This document shows positions 1 to 8,284 of a DNA stretch of 42,691 nucleotides, piece after piece. The stretch spans positions 1 through 42,691 of the forward strand of contig CACDWF010000015.1 in assembly GCA_902556405.1 (NCBI GenBank), read 5' to 3'. The stretch comes from an uncultured Alphaproteobacteria bacterium. Its GTDB lineage: Bacteria > Pseudomonadota > Alphaproteobacteria > Rhodobacterales > Rhodobacteraceae. How positions within the stretch are numbered: the first letter of the stretch is position 1; every line of letters starts with the position of its first letter. Position numbers and translations under genes: made by a program. The notes under the pieces are model-generated. The model had not been told where the DNA came from and did no database searches. It saw only the letters and a list, made by a program, of their open reading frames with translations.

Positions 1-27
1 TATTTTTTCGTTAAGTTCTCTTGCCAT
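1..27 (-). CDS. 5' end of a divergent gene, product unknown
   Basis: Reading the minus strand from an ATG at 27 gives an open frame of nine codons (M-A-R-E-L-N-E-K-I) that runs off the window edge. Nothing in nine residues identifies a family. It would be divergent from the phenylacetate genes, so a regulator or another catabolic gene of that pathway is possible, but that is position-based inference. There is no strong Shine-Dalgarno; only a weak GG-rich stretch lies upstream. Confidence 0.35.
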
Positions 28-68
28 TCTACCAGCCTATCAATTTATGCGTAATTAATTATAAATAG

Positions 69-83
69 TTTATACGTTATAAA
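69..83. promoter_or_regulatory. Palindrome TTTATA-CGT-TATAAA in a divergent intergenic region
   Basis: A perfect 6-bp inverted repeat with a 3-bp centre sits between the divergent gene at the window edge and paaI. Its position suits an operator for both promoters. It is AT-rich and could also be chance or part of a -10 region. No regulator gene is visible in the window to pair with it. Confidence 0.3.
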
Positions 84-192
84 AGGGTGCTCTTCAACAC
101 CAACAAAAATTAATAGCAAAAAAAATTGCGATTAAATTTTATCTAATGTTACTCTAACTGAAATCCAATTTTTGATTCAATGGAATTGCGGT

Positions 193-618
193 ATGACGCC
201 TTTAGAACGTGCAAAAAAATCTACAGAGACAATGTGGAAGAAAGATAATGCTTCAAAGGGAATTGGTATAAAGATAGAGAGTGTAGCTCCCGGAAAAGCT
301 GATTTAAGTTTAATTGTAAAGCAGAAACACCTTAACGGACACGACATTTGCCACGGAGGATTTATTTTTACTCTTGCGGACAGTGCGTTTGCTTTTGCCT
401 GTAATAGCTATAATCAAGCGGCGGTTGCCCAAAATAACATGATTACTTTCATAGCGCCCGCGCAAAAAGGTGAAAAGCTGTTGGCGAAGGCTAGAGAGGT
501 CAGTCGAACTGGCCGATCAGGGATTTATGATGTGTCCGTTTTTAACGAGAAAGAACAGAAGATAGCGGAATTCAGAGGACTTTCGAGAACAATCGGCGGG
601 CAAAATTTTAAGGAATAA
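193..618 (+). CDS. paaI: Hydroxyphenylacetyl-CoA thioesterase PaaI
   Basis: Hotdog-fold thioesterase of the phenylacetate pathway. It hydrolyses hydroxyphenylacetyl-CoA and related dead-end CoA esters, freeing trapped CoA. The 141-residue product matches the family length of about 140. It carries the PaaI core H-L-N-G-H-D-I-C-H-G-G, with the active-site HGG, followed by a TLADSAFAFACN helix and a C-terminal GIYDVSV-FRG-RTIGG stretch closely resembling E. coli PaaI. An in-frame TTG at 172 would add seven residues but has no Shine-Dalgarno; the ATG at 193 has a modest GGA 8 nt upstream and is preferred. It is followed 4 nt later by paaK, almost certainly in one transcript. Confidence 0.93.
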   Translation: MTPLERAKKSTETMWKKDNASKGIGIKIESVAPGKADLSLIVKQKHLNGHDICHGGFIFTLADSAFAFACNSYNQAAVAQNNMITFIAPAQKGEKLLAKAREVSRTGRSGIYDVSVFNEKEQKIAEFRGLSRTIGGQNFKE

Positions 619-622
619 AATA

Positions 623-1927
623 ATGAGGGATTTAACTCCAAAAAAAAAGGAATTGGAACCAATCGAGATCGCATCTATCGATGAAATAAGAGCCCTACAA
701 CTTGTTAGATTAAAGTGGTCTGTTGACCATGCCTATAATAATGTGGCGTTTTACAAAAAAAAATATGATAAAATTGGAATTCATCCTAGTGATTTAAAAC
801 ATTTGGAGGATTTAAAGCTATTCCCATTTACAACCAAAGAAGATCTAAGGAAGAACTATCCATTTGATATGTTTGCAAACAAGTTAAAGGATATTGCTAG
901 AATACATGCATCATCCGGCACCACAGGAAAACCGACAGTTGTAGCTTACACGAAAAATGATTTGGAAATGTGGGAGCACTTAATTGAGCGATGTTTACGT
1001 GCCTCAGGCATGAAAAAGGGAGATATGCTTCATAATGCATATGGTTATGGGCTGTTTACCGGTGGCCTGGGCTTGCACGGAGGAGCCGAAAAAATGGGAT
1101 TAACGGTTATCCCAGTATCTGGTGGTATGACAGCAAGACAAGTTCAGCTGATAAACGATTTTAAGCCAAAAGGTATAACTGTTACTCCCTCATACATTCT
1201 GTCTATTTTAGATGAATTCAGAACACTGGGTTTAGATCCTAAGAAATCCTCATTGGAGGTTGGTATTTTCGGAGCTGAGCCTTGGACAAACTCTATGCGT
1301 AGCGAGATTGAGTCGCAATTTGATATGCATGCAGTTGATATCTATGGACTATCAGAGGTACTTGGACCCGGAGTGGCTAATGAGTGTGTTGAGTCAAAGG
1401 ACGGTTTACATGTTTGGGAAGATTATTTTTATCCAGAGATAATCAATGTTGAAACTGGTAATATTTTAGAGGATGGAGAGAAGGGAGAATTGGTTTTCTC
1501 ATCTTTATGCAAAGAGGCCTTCCCTATAATTAGATACAGGACCAAGGATTTAACAAAATTGATGAAGGGGACTGCTCGTTCTATGCGTAGGATGGAAAAA
1601 ATAACGGGTCGAAGCGATGATATGATGATTATTAGAGGAGTAAATATCTTTCCCACTCAAATTGAGGAACAATTATTGAAAATAGATAGTTTATCCCCTC
1701 ATTTCCAAATTAAACTGATTAAGGATGGAAGAATGGACAAGATGATAGTGTATACTGAGCACTACGATTCAGAAGATGTGGAACAATCCTATGCGGAAAA
1801 TTTGTCTGCCAACCTTAAAAAACGTGTAAAGGACATTATGGGGTTAAGTATTGAAGTCAATGTTGGAAAAAAAGGCTCAGTGCCAAGGTCTGAAGGAAAG
1901 GCCGTCAGAGTAATTGATGAAAGATAA
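623..1927 (+). CDS. paaK: Phenylacetate-CoA ligase PaaK
   Basis: AMP-forming ligase that activates phenylacetate to phenylacetyl-CoA, the first committed step of aerobic phenylacetate breakdown in the cytoplasm. The 434 residues fit the PaaK family. Visible landmarks are the phosphate-binding loop SSGTTGKPT at about 97-105, a GLSEVLGPG adenylation motif near 242-250, and the C-terminal TGRSDDM-RGVNIFPTQIE hinge typical of PaaK. The ATG follows an AAGGA Shine-Dalgarno. The gene sits between paaI (4 nt before) and cysK (18 nt after). The ring-epoxidase genes paaABCDE are not in this window, so any complete pathway must lie upstream or elsewhere. Confidence 0.95.
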   Translation: MRDLTPKKKELEPIEIASIDEIRALQLVRLKWSVDHAYNNVAFYKKKYDKIGIHPSDLKHLEDLKLFPFTTKEDLRKNYPFDMFANKLKDIARIHASSGTTGKPTVVAYTKNDLEMWEHLIERCLRASGMKKGDMLHNAYGYGLFTGGLGLHGGAEKMGLTVIPVSGGMTARQVQLINDFKPKGITVTPSYILSILDEFRTLGLDPKKSSLEVGIFGAEPWTNSMRSEIESQFDMHAVDIYGLSEVLGPGVANECVESKDGLHVWEDYFYPEIINVETGNILEDGEKGELVFSSLCKEAFPIIRYRTKDLTKLMKGTARSMRRMEKITGRSDDMMIIRGVNIFPTQIEEQLLKIDSLSPHFQIKLIKDGRMDKMIVYTEHYDSEDVEQSYAENLSANLKKRVKDIMGLSIEVNVGKKGSVPRSEGKAVRVIDER

Positions 1928-1945
1928 TATCAAAGGGAGGAACAA

Positions 1946-3013
1946 TTGGAAAAGCGAATAACTAAAGGAAAAAGCAAGCTTTATGAGAGCGTGACTGAAA
2001 CTATAGGGGATACGCCCTGTATAAGAATAAATACTCTAGCACCCAAGCATGTAAATATGTATGTAAAGGCAGAGTTTTTTAATCCCGCCAGCTCAGTTAA
2101 GGACCGTCTAGCAATAAGTATTATAGAAAACGCTGAGCAAAAAGGCTTGCTCAAGCCAGGCCAGACAGTTGTTGAAGCAACAAGTGGCAACACTGGAATT
2201 GGATTGGCAATGGTTTGTGCCGCTAGAGGCTATCCGCTTGTGGTTACGATGGCAGATAGCTTTTCGATAGAGCGAAGGAAAATCATGAGGTATTTAGGTG
2301 CAAAAGTTGTTTTGACGCCCAGAGCTGAAAAGGGTTTTGGAATGTATAATAAGGCAAAAGAGCTCGCTGAAAAAAATGGATGGTTTTTTGCACAACAATT
2401 TGAAACAGAAGCAAATGCAGAAATACATCAAAATACCACTGCACAAGAGATTTTGAGTGACTTCTCGGACGTTGGTCTGGATTATTGGGTTAGTGGATAC
2501 GGTACTGGAGGAACTGTTTCTGGAGTTGGACGGGTATTAAGGGAAAAAAGTCCTGGAACCAAAATAATTTTAACTGAGCCAGAAAATGCAGCTTTGATTG
2601 GGAGTGAATTGAAGCAAGATAGACATCTTGACAATACACCAGCTACAAGTCACTCTTCTTGGAATCCCCACTTGATCCAGGGGTGGACACCAGATTTTAT
2701 ACCATTTGTTCTGCAGGAAGCGATAGATAATAACTATTTTGACAAGTTACTTCCCGTTTCTGGTGAGCAAGGAATTACATGGGCAAAAAGATTAGCGCGA
2801 GCGGAAGGAATTATTACAGGAATATCGGGAGGTTCAACATTTGCGATTGCTATGGAAGTTGCAAAAGATGCTTCACCTGACTCAAATATTTTGTGTATGT
2901 TGCCTGATACGGGAGAACGGTATTTGTCTTCACCTCTTTTTGAAGAGATTCCTGAAGAAATGACTGATGACGAGAAAAAAATATCACTGTCAACGCCGAA
3001 TTATCAACTATAG
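1946..3013 (+). CDS. cysK: Cysteine synthase A-like PLP enzyme
   Basis: O-acetylserine sulfhydrylase family: PLP-dependent replacement of the acetyl group of O-acetylserine by sulfide to give cysteine. The PLP lysine is K52 in N-P-A-S-S-V-K-D-R, the substrate loop TSGNTG is at 79-84, and the phosphate-binding GYGTGGT loop is mid-protein. At 355 residues it is some 30-40 longer than typical CysK, mainly through a C-terminal tail after PDTGERYLS. The start is a TTG, supported by a strong GGGAGG Shine-Dalgarno 5 nt upstream. Only 18 nt separate it from paaK, so it is probably cotranscribed with the phenylacetate genes, an unusual partnership. A related beta-replacement activity cannot be excluded. 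Confidence 0.9.
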   Translation: MEKRITKGKSKLYESVTETIGDTPCIRINTLAPKHVNMYVKAEFFNPASSVKDRLAISIIENAEQKGLLKPGQTVVEATSGNTGIGLAMVCAARGYPLVVTMADSFSIERRKIMRYLGAKVVLTPRAEKGFGMYNKAKELAEKNGWFFAQQFETEANAEIHQNTTAQEILSDFSDVGLDYWVSGYGTGGTVSGVGRVLREKSPGTKIILTEPENAALIGSELKQDRHLDNTPATSHSSWNPHLIQGWTPDFIPFVLQEAIDNNYFDKLLPVSGEQGITWAKRLARAEGIITGISGGSTFAIAMEVAKDASPDSNILCMLPDTGERYLSSPLFEEIPEEMTDDEKKISLSTPNYQL

Positions 3014-3218
3014 TTAGAATGGAAAAATTTCTACTTGATTCGTTTTGTCCACGTCGGTTTAGAATCATGATAAAAAGATTTTTTTTTGAGATAATCTTTC
3101 CAAAAAAACATAAAAAATAAAAAAAAGTATTTAAAATCAATTAATTATGGAATATCTACCGATTCTTAGAAAAATTCTCAAAAGGATCTTCATTTATAAA
3201 GTCAAGTCAATAGCTTTT

Positions 3219-3239
3219 TTATCAACAATTTTATCCACA
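3219..3239 (+). promoter_or_regulatory. Two tandem DnaA-box-like 9-mers
   Basis: TTATCAACA (3219-3227, one mismatch) and TTATCCACA (3231-3239, perfect consensus) lie 12 bp apart in the 281-bp AT-rich gap after cysK. Weaker relatives, TTATCAACT at 3001 and TTGTCCACG near 3044, lie just upstream. They could be DnaA titration or regulatory boxes, or chance: a single perfect box is expected about once in a window or two of this composition. The rest of the gap (3014-3294) holds only A/T runs that I can see. Confidence 0.25.
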
Positions 3240-3294
3240 GGCACTATCTCATTGAAATAACTGAAAATTTAGTTTTTTTATTATAGTAAATTGT

Positions 3295-3528
3295 TTATGT
3301 GCTGCGGCCGGTTCCTGGTTTCACTATGCACACGTATCTGATAGTTACACCATTATCAAGACCAATCTGTTTATCACGATTCGGTTTTTGATTCAGTGAT
3401 CTGGCAGCTTCGATACATTCGTTTTTTGTAAGATAGGATCGGTTTAAATCGGAAATTGAGTGCGATATTTCAAAGCCCATACCTGTCACAATAGAATAAA
3501 GAAATAAACCCCACATCTGGTCGACCAT
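3295..3528 (-). CDS. Small hypothetical protein (77 aa)
   Basis: I do not recognise a family. The case for a real gene is a strong AGGAG Shine-Dalgarno 7 nt before the ATG at 3528, plus the free-standing position between convergent cysK and the divergent cyclotransferase gene. The product has a hydrophobic N-terminal stretch (about residues 4-17, MWGLFLYSIVTGMG) that could be an anchor or weak signal. A polar region follows with two cysteines, in K-N-E-C-I-E-A-A and Y-V-C-I-V. That cysteine pattern recalls small exported proteins of alphaproteobacteria, but this is inference only. Confidence 0.6.
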   Translation of the reverse strand: MVDQMWGLFLYSIVTGMGFEISHSISDLNRSYLTKNECIEAARSLNQKPNRDKQIGLDNGVTIRYVCIVKPGTGRST

Positions 3529-3633
3529 CAGATAACTCCTTTTATAACGAAAAATTACTATTGGTTATTAATAATACTACTTGTAATTTCCTATTCATGA
3601 TAGACCAATAAATGTCTTCATTAGGAGAAATAG

Positions 3634-4095
3634 TTGACAAAAATATATTTGGCATATGGATCGAATTTAAACCATCGACAAATGGTGGACAGGTGCCCCG
3701 ATGCGAGTTATCTGGGAAATACAATGCTGAAAAACTGGAGACTAATATTTAAGTCGGTCGCTACTATTGAAAAAGATTTAGGTAAACATGTACCTGTAGG
3801 AGTTTTTCAAATCACTGATGAGTGTGAAAAAGCTCTGGATATTTATGAAGACTACCCACAGCTATATGATAAAAAGGAATTAGATGTCATATTAGAGGGC
3901 ACTCAGGTGACAGCAATGACCTATATCATGGTTGGAAAATATGGTATTGCTCCACCATCTAGAAAGTATTTCAATGTGATTAGCGAGGGCTACAAAAACT
4001 GCGATTTAAACTTAGATTTTTTAATGGAGGCCCAGGAATATTCTATAACAGCTGACAGTGGTAGAGGATATGAAAGCGCCAGATGGAACCGATAA
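3634..4095 (+). CDS. Gamma-glutamylcyclotransferase-like protein
   Basis: Belongs to the GGCT/AIG2-like fold, which cyclises gamma-glutamyl amines or peptides to 5-oxoproline. The diagnostic N-terminal YGSNLN loop is at residues 8-13, and the presumed catalytic glutamate is E72 in D-I-Y-E-D-Y-P. A C-terminal GYKNCDLNLDFL segment follows, with 153 residues in total, normal for single-domain members. The start is TTG, supported by an AGGAG Shine-Dalgarno 6 nt upstream. The exact substrate cannot be read from sequence. It stands alone and ends just before a bidirectional terminator shared with the permease gene. Confidence 0.85.
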   Translation: MTKIYLAYGSNLNHRQMVDRCPDASYLGNTMLKNWRLIFKSVATIEKDLGKHVPVGVFQITDECEKALDIYEDYPQLYDKKELDVILEGTQVTAMTYIMVGKYGIAPPSRKYFNVISEGYKNCDLNLDFLMEAQEYSITADSGRGYESARWNR

Positions 4096-4125
4096 AATTT
4101 TTTATCTAAAATTTCGTAAAAAAAG

Positions 4126-4160
4126 TAAGGGCAGTACAAAATACTGCCCTTATTGTTTTT
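4126..4160. terminator. Bidirectional intrinsic terminator
   Basis: An 11-bp perfect stem, TAAGGGCAGTA (4126-4136) and TACTGCCCTTA (4142-4152), with a 5-nt loop. T-rich sequence follows on the plus strand and an A run precedes it, giving a U tract for the minus strand. It sits between the convergent ends of the cyclotransferase gene and the NCS2 permease gene and should stop both. Confidence 0.9.
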
Positions 4161-4165
4161 AGACA

Positions 4166-5521
4166 TTAGTCTTCCTCGGGAAGTACTAGATTAAGTATAA
4201 CGGCCACTAAGGCTGTTGGTGCAACAGCTGAAGTCGCCAAAATATAAAGTGTCTCTGGTAAATATTGCACAGCGGTGGGAACTAGGTTGAAACCTAGTCC
4301 GATGGCTAACGAAATGGCAATAATGACCATATTTCGTCTGCTTAGTTCAACTTCCCTTAGAACATTTAATCCCGCAGCAACGACCATTCCAAACATTACT
4401 ATAACACCACCCCCTAATACGGGAAGAGGCATAGAGGCTATAATAGCACCTATTTTTGGGATCAAGCCACAGACAACCAGAACGATTGCCCCAATCGTCA
4501 CAACGTGCCGAGACATAATTCCTGTCATACCTACGATCCCAACATTTTGACTAAAAGAGGTGTTTGGTAGACCACCGAATACGCCGGCCACTGCGCTACC
4601 TAATCCGTCTGCATAAGTTGCGCCCGATATTTCTTCATCGGAAGCGTCCCTTCCGGCTCCAGCCTTGGTAGTTGCTGATGTATCACCTACCGTTTCTATA
4701 GCAGAAACAATGCATACTAGCGTTACTGCAATTACGGCGCCGAGACTGAACTCAAATCCGTAAGGTATTGGTTGCAATCCCGAAAACCAGCTTGCCTTAC
4801 CAACTGAAGCAAAATTTACCATACCCTGAACATATGCAAGAATATATCCTGCTATAATTCCAATCAATACAGCGGCGTTAGAGATTAAGCCTCTGCCAAA
4901 AAATTTACAAAGCAAAGCGACAATTACTACGGTGCCTGCTACGCTCCAATGCATAAGTGAACCAAAGCTATCCGCTTCCATCTGGAACTTTGCCGCGCCT
5001 CCAGCGGCATACTTAATAGCAACGGGAATTAAATAGAGACCAATAGCTAAAATAACTAGCCCTGTAACTAATGGTGGAAATAGCCACCTGATCTCTTTTA
5101 TTACAGCACCAAGTAGAAAGTGAATTATTCCTCCAATTATACAAGCTGTTAGTACCACTGACATCGCTTGTTCTGAAGAGCCGCCATTTTTCACTATTCC
5201 TGCAGCCGTTAAACTTAAAACCCCTACAAAGGCAAAACTAGTTCCCTGCATAATGGGTAATCTTGAGCCCACTGGCCCAAAACCGACAGTTTGAAATAAA
5301 GTTGCTACCCCTGCAAATAGCATAGCCATTTGAATGAGATATACCATTTCTGGGCCAGCAAATTTAAATCCTGCGCCTAAACCTCCTGCCACAATCACCG
5401 AGGGAGTTACATTAGAAGCGAACATTGCAAGGACATGCTGAAACCCTAGAGCTGTAGCTTCTCCCATAGGTGGTGTGTTATTTGGATCCGAATAAGGACC
5501 ACTTTTATTATTATTACTCAT
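4166..5521 (-). CDS. NCS2 family purine (xanthine/urate/uracil-type) permease
   Basis: Inner-membrane nucleobase/cation symporter of the NCS2 family, 451 residues with about 12-14 membrane segments. Diagnostic motifs are the ETVGDTSATTKA stretch in the TM8 region and the P-N-T-S-F-S-Q-N-V-G signature that follows. The start at 5521 has an AAGGAG Shine-Dalgarno directly upstream; the longer reading to 5563 does not. NCS2 members carry xanthine, urate, uracil or guanine. The neighbouring genes all serve purine breakdown, so a xanthine or urate substrate is the best guess. It is divergent from the ABC importer operon (157-bp gap), which probably shares its regulation. Confidence 0.92.
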   Translation of the reverse strand: MSNNNKSGPYSDPNNTPPMGEATALGFQHVLAMFASNVTPSVIVAGGLGAGFKFAGPEMVYLIQMAMLFAGVATLFQTVGFGPVGSRLPIMQGTSFAFVGVLSLTAAGIVKNGGSSEQAMSVVLTACIIGGIIHFLLGAVIKEIRWLFPPLVTGLVILAIGLYLIPVAIKYAAGGAAKFQMEADSFGSLMHWSVAGTVVIVALLCKFFGRGLISNAAVLIGIIAGYILAYVQGMVNFASVGKASWFSGLQPIPYGFEFSLGAVIAVTLVCIVSAIETVGDTSATTKAGAGRDASDEEISGATYADGLGSAVAGVFGGLPNTSFSQNVGIVGMTGIMSRHVVTIGAIVLVVCGLIPKIGAIIASMPLPVLGGGVIVMFGMVVAAGLNVLREVELSRRNMVIIAISLAIGLGFNLVPTAVQYLPETLYILATSAVAPTALVAVILNLVLPEED

Positions 5522-5678
5522 CAATTTCTCCTTATATTGTTGTTGATAGAGTACTAGACACAAGATATGCTAATTAAATATTCATGGCAATATATTAACG
5601 CTACGTAAGGTTTTCGGTGGTTAAACTGTGACAAAGTTCCTACACTATTTAAATCCAACTAATTAAAAGACAGGCAAG

Positions 5679-7193
5679 TTGAATAATAAAATTGAAAATA
5701 CTTTATTCCAGTGCAGAGCGATAAATAAGGAATTTGGAAACGTTAAGGCTAATGACGATATTTCTATAAATGTTAGTAAGTCCCAAATTCACGCGTTATT
5801 GGGTGAAAATGGAGCAGGTAAATCTACGCTTGTAAAAATCATCTATGGGTTACTACAGCCAGACAGCGGTAGCATGACGTTTTCAAATAAGGATTTCACA
5901 CCAAAAAGTCCAAAAGATGCAAGAGCTCTTGGCGTCGGTATGGTGTTCCAACACTTTTCTTTATTTGAACCTCTGACAGCATTTGAAAATATACTATTAG
6001 GATTAGATAAAGAACTTGGGGAAAATGAGCTGCGTGATAGTGTGATAACGTTATCTGAAAGTTATGGTTTGGAAGTAAATTTATCCTCTTTCATAGGAGA
6101 TCTATCGGCTGGAGAACGGCAGAGAGTAGAAATTATCCGTGCTTTAATACAAAAGCCCAAGCTGTTGATAATGGATGAACCAACATCGGTTCTCACACCA
6201 TTTGAATGTGAGAGCTTATTTAAGACTTTGAAAAAATTGGCGAGCGAAGGCACCTCTATTCTTTACATATCGCATAAATTAAAAGAAATTGCTGATTTAT
6301 GTGATACGGCATCAGTTCTTAGAAAGGGTGCAGTAGTTGGAGAGTATGATCCAAAAAAAATGACTGCAAGGGAGCTGGGGGAGATAATGGTTGGGCAATC
6401 ATTATTCGAACCTAAACCACCCGTAGCAACAAATAAAGGTGATAGAGTACTTTCGGTAAAAATAAATGAAGTTAAACCTGATACACAATTTGGGGTAACC
6501 TTAAAAAATATTGATCTTGAAGTTTATCAGTCTGAAATACTAGGCATTGGAGGAGTAGCCGGCAATGGGCAAGAGGAGCTAATGCAAATTCTGACAGGAG
6601 AGAAAAAAGCTCAGAGAGTCTCCATAAAATATATGAATAATAATGTTGAGATGCTTAATCCTCGTGAAAGGCGAGAAATCGGACTAGCTTTTGCTCCTGA
6701 GGAAAGACTTGGACACGCAGCTGTTGGAAATCTAAATTTATTAGAGAATAGCCTTATAACAGACCCCAAAAAACGCTTTCAAAAGAAGATGGGTTTTATC
6801 AATTTTAGCGAATTAAATGAATTTACAAATCAAATTATTGAGAAATTCAACGTCAAGACTACTAGTGCAAGCGCACTTGCTTCCTCTTTGTCTGGTGGAA
6901 ATCTCCAGAAGTTTGTTGTCGGGAGAGAGATTGCGCAAAAACCTTCTTTATTCATAGTAAACCAACCTACATGGGGTGTAGATGCGCTCTCAGCTGCAAA
7001 TATAAGACAGGCAATTGTTGAAATAGCGAATACTGGAGCTGCAATAATTTTAATAAGCCAAGACCTAGATGAGATCCTGGAAATATCAAATAAGGTTGCT
7101 TTTTTGACTAATGGAAATCTTTCAACTCCTACCAACACTGCAGATATAAAAACAGATGAGATTGGAGCAATAATGGGTGGTATAAGCGCTTAG
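5679..7193 (+). CDS. BMP-type nucleoside/purine ABC transporter, double ATPase subunit
   Basis: Two fused ATP-binding domains (504 aa), the arrangement of YufO/NupA-type importers. Domain 1 is canonical: Walker A GENGAGKST at 42-50, signature LSAGERQR near 143, and Walker B LLIMDEPT. Domain 2 is degenerate at Walker A (GVAGNGQEEL) and reads NQPTWGVD where a catalytic glutamate would be, as is usual in this subfamily, while keeping signature LSGGNLQK. Only the first site is therefore expected to hydrolyse ATP well. The apparent start is TTG with a weak AGGC Shine-Dalgarno. It is the first gene of a four-gene importer operon, 11 nt before the first permease. Confidence 0.93.
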   Translation: MNNKIENTLFQCRAINKEFGNVKANDDISINVSKSQIHALLGENGAGKSTLVKIIYGLLQPDSGSMTFSNKDFTPKSPKDARALGVGMVFQHFSLFEPLTAFENILLGLDKELGENELRDSVITLSESYGLEVNLSSFIGDLSAGERQRVEIIRALIQKPKLLIMDEPTSVLTPFECESLFKTLKKLASEGTSILYISHKLKEIADLCDTASVLRKGAVVGEYDPKKMTARELGEIMVGQSLFEPKPPVATNKGDRVLSVKINEVKPDTQFGVTLKNIDLEVYQSEILGIGGVAGNGQEELMQILTGEKKAQRVSIKYMNNNVEMLNPRERREIGLAFAPEERLGHAAVGNLNLLENSLITDPKKRFQKKMGFINFSELNEFTNQIIEKFNVKTTSASALASSLSGGNLQKFVVGREIAQKPSLFIVNQPTWGVDALSAANIRQAIVEIANTGAAIILISQDLDEILEISNKVAFLTNGNLSTPTNTADIKTDEIGAIMGGISA

Positions 7194-7204
7194 GAGCATG
7201 CTTT

Positions 7205-8284
7205 ATGTTTAAGTTAATTCCGAGAGAAAATGTTTCGCCGGTCCTTTCTTTGCTAGGCCCATTATTTTCGGTTGGATTTACAATGTTGATCGGAGGAGTC
7301 TTATTCTATTTTTTAGGCGTAGATCCGTTTGCCGCCATAAAAATGATATTTTGGGATCCTTTAATGAGTGAAACATTTTCAACATACTCTATTCCCCAAA
7401 TTTTTATAAAAGGTGCTCCTTTAATTTTGATTGCTCTTGGCCTTTCTGTTGGCTTTAAAGCAAATGTCTGGAATATAGGAGCAGAAGGTCAGTACATTAT
7501 GGGAGCCATTTTTGGTGCATCATTCGCACTTTCTCTTTATCCTTTAGAAAGTATTTTTATTTTTCCTACAATGGTCCTAATGGGTATCCTTGGGGGAAGT
7601 TTGTGGTCGATGATCCCAGCTCTTTTGAAAGTTAAGCTCAATGTCAACGAGATACTAGTTTCTCTTATGCTAGTTTATGTAGCAGAGCAGATACTTGCTC
7701 TTGCATCGTTGGGGTTCTTAAGAAATCCCGATGGTGCTGGGTTTCCCGGTTCTCGTAATTTGAGTCAATATTCTTCTGCCTCCAACTCTGAGCTTATTGT
7801 AGGAACAGGAATACACTTAGGAGTTCTGCTTTCTTTATTGATGGTCGTTTTTTTCTACGTGCTATTATTTCGGCACAGTCTAGGCTTCAAAATAAAGCTA
7901 CTTGGAAACTCGCCAAAGGCGTCAGGTTTCTCTGGCGATAACCCCAACAAGCTCATCTTTCTTTGTTTAACTTTGTCCGGAAGTTTAGCTGGGTTGGCTG
8001 GAATAATGGAAGTTGCTGGACCTGCAGGACAGATCAACATTGACTTTAATGTCGGCTACGGATTTACGGCTATAATAGTAGCATTTCTTGGCAGGCTAAA
8101 CCCTATTGGAATTTTTTTCGCTGGTATAGTTATGGCACTGACTTATGTTGGGGGAGAACTTACGCAATTTATGCTTAATTTACCAGCTGCCGCAATTCAG
8201 GTTTTCCAAGGAATGCTTTTATTTTTCTTACTCTCATTTGATCTTTTTGTGCATTACAAAATAAAACTTAAAGGAAATAAATAA
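7205..8284 (+). CDS. BMP-type ABC transporter permease 1
   Basis: Inner-membrane subunit of the nucleoside/purine importer (YufP/NupB-like), 359 residues with about 8-10 hydrophobic segments. The family-typical A-N-V-W-N-I-G-A-E-G-Q motif in the first half matches the coupling region of this permease class, and an FNVGYGFTAIIVAFLGRLNP stretch lies near the C-terminus. AGGAG overlaps the upstream stop and serves this ATG. Its stop codon abuts the ATG of the second permease, so the two are translationally coupled, as expected for a heterodimeric channel. Confidence 0.93.
   Translation: MFKLIPRENVSPVLSLLGPLFSVGFTMLIGGVLFYFLGVDPFAAIKMIFWDPLMSETFSTYSIPQIFIKGAPLILIALGLSVGFKANVWNIGAEGQYIMGAIFGASFALSLYPLESIFIFPTMVLMGILGGSLWSMIPALLKVKLNVNEILVSLMLVYVAEQILALASLGFLRNPDGAGFPGSRNLSQYSSASNSELIVGTGIHLGVLLSLLMVVFFYVLLFRHSLGFKIKLLGNSPKASGFSGDNPNKLIFLCLTLSGSLAGLAGIMEVAGPAGQINIDFNVGYGFTAIIVAFLGRLNPIGIFFAGIVMALTYVGGELTQFMLNLPAAAIQVFQGMLLFFLLSFDLFVHYKIKLKGNK

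Noticed and set aside
2850-3140. Minus-strand 96-residue frame at the end of cysK
   Set aside because: It mostly mirrors cysK codons, and the rest falls in the A/T-rich gap, without a Shine-Dalgarno or recognisable motif.
3542-3724. Minus-strand 60-residue frame over the cyclotransferase start
   Set aside because: It overlaps the real gene and its strong ribosome site and has no site of its own.
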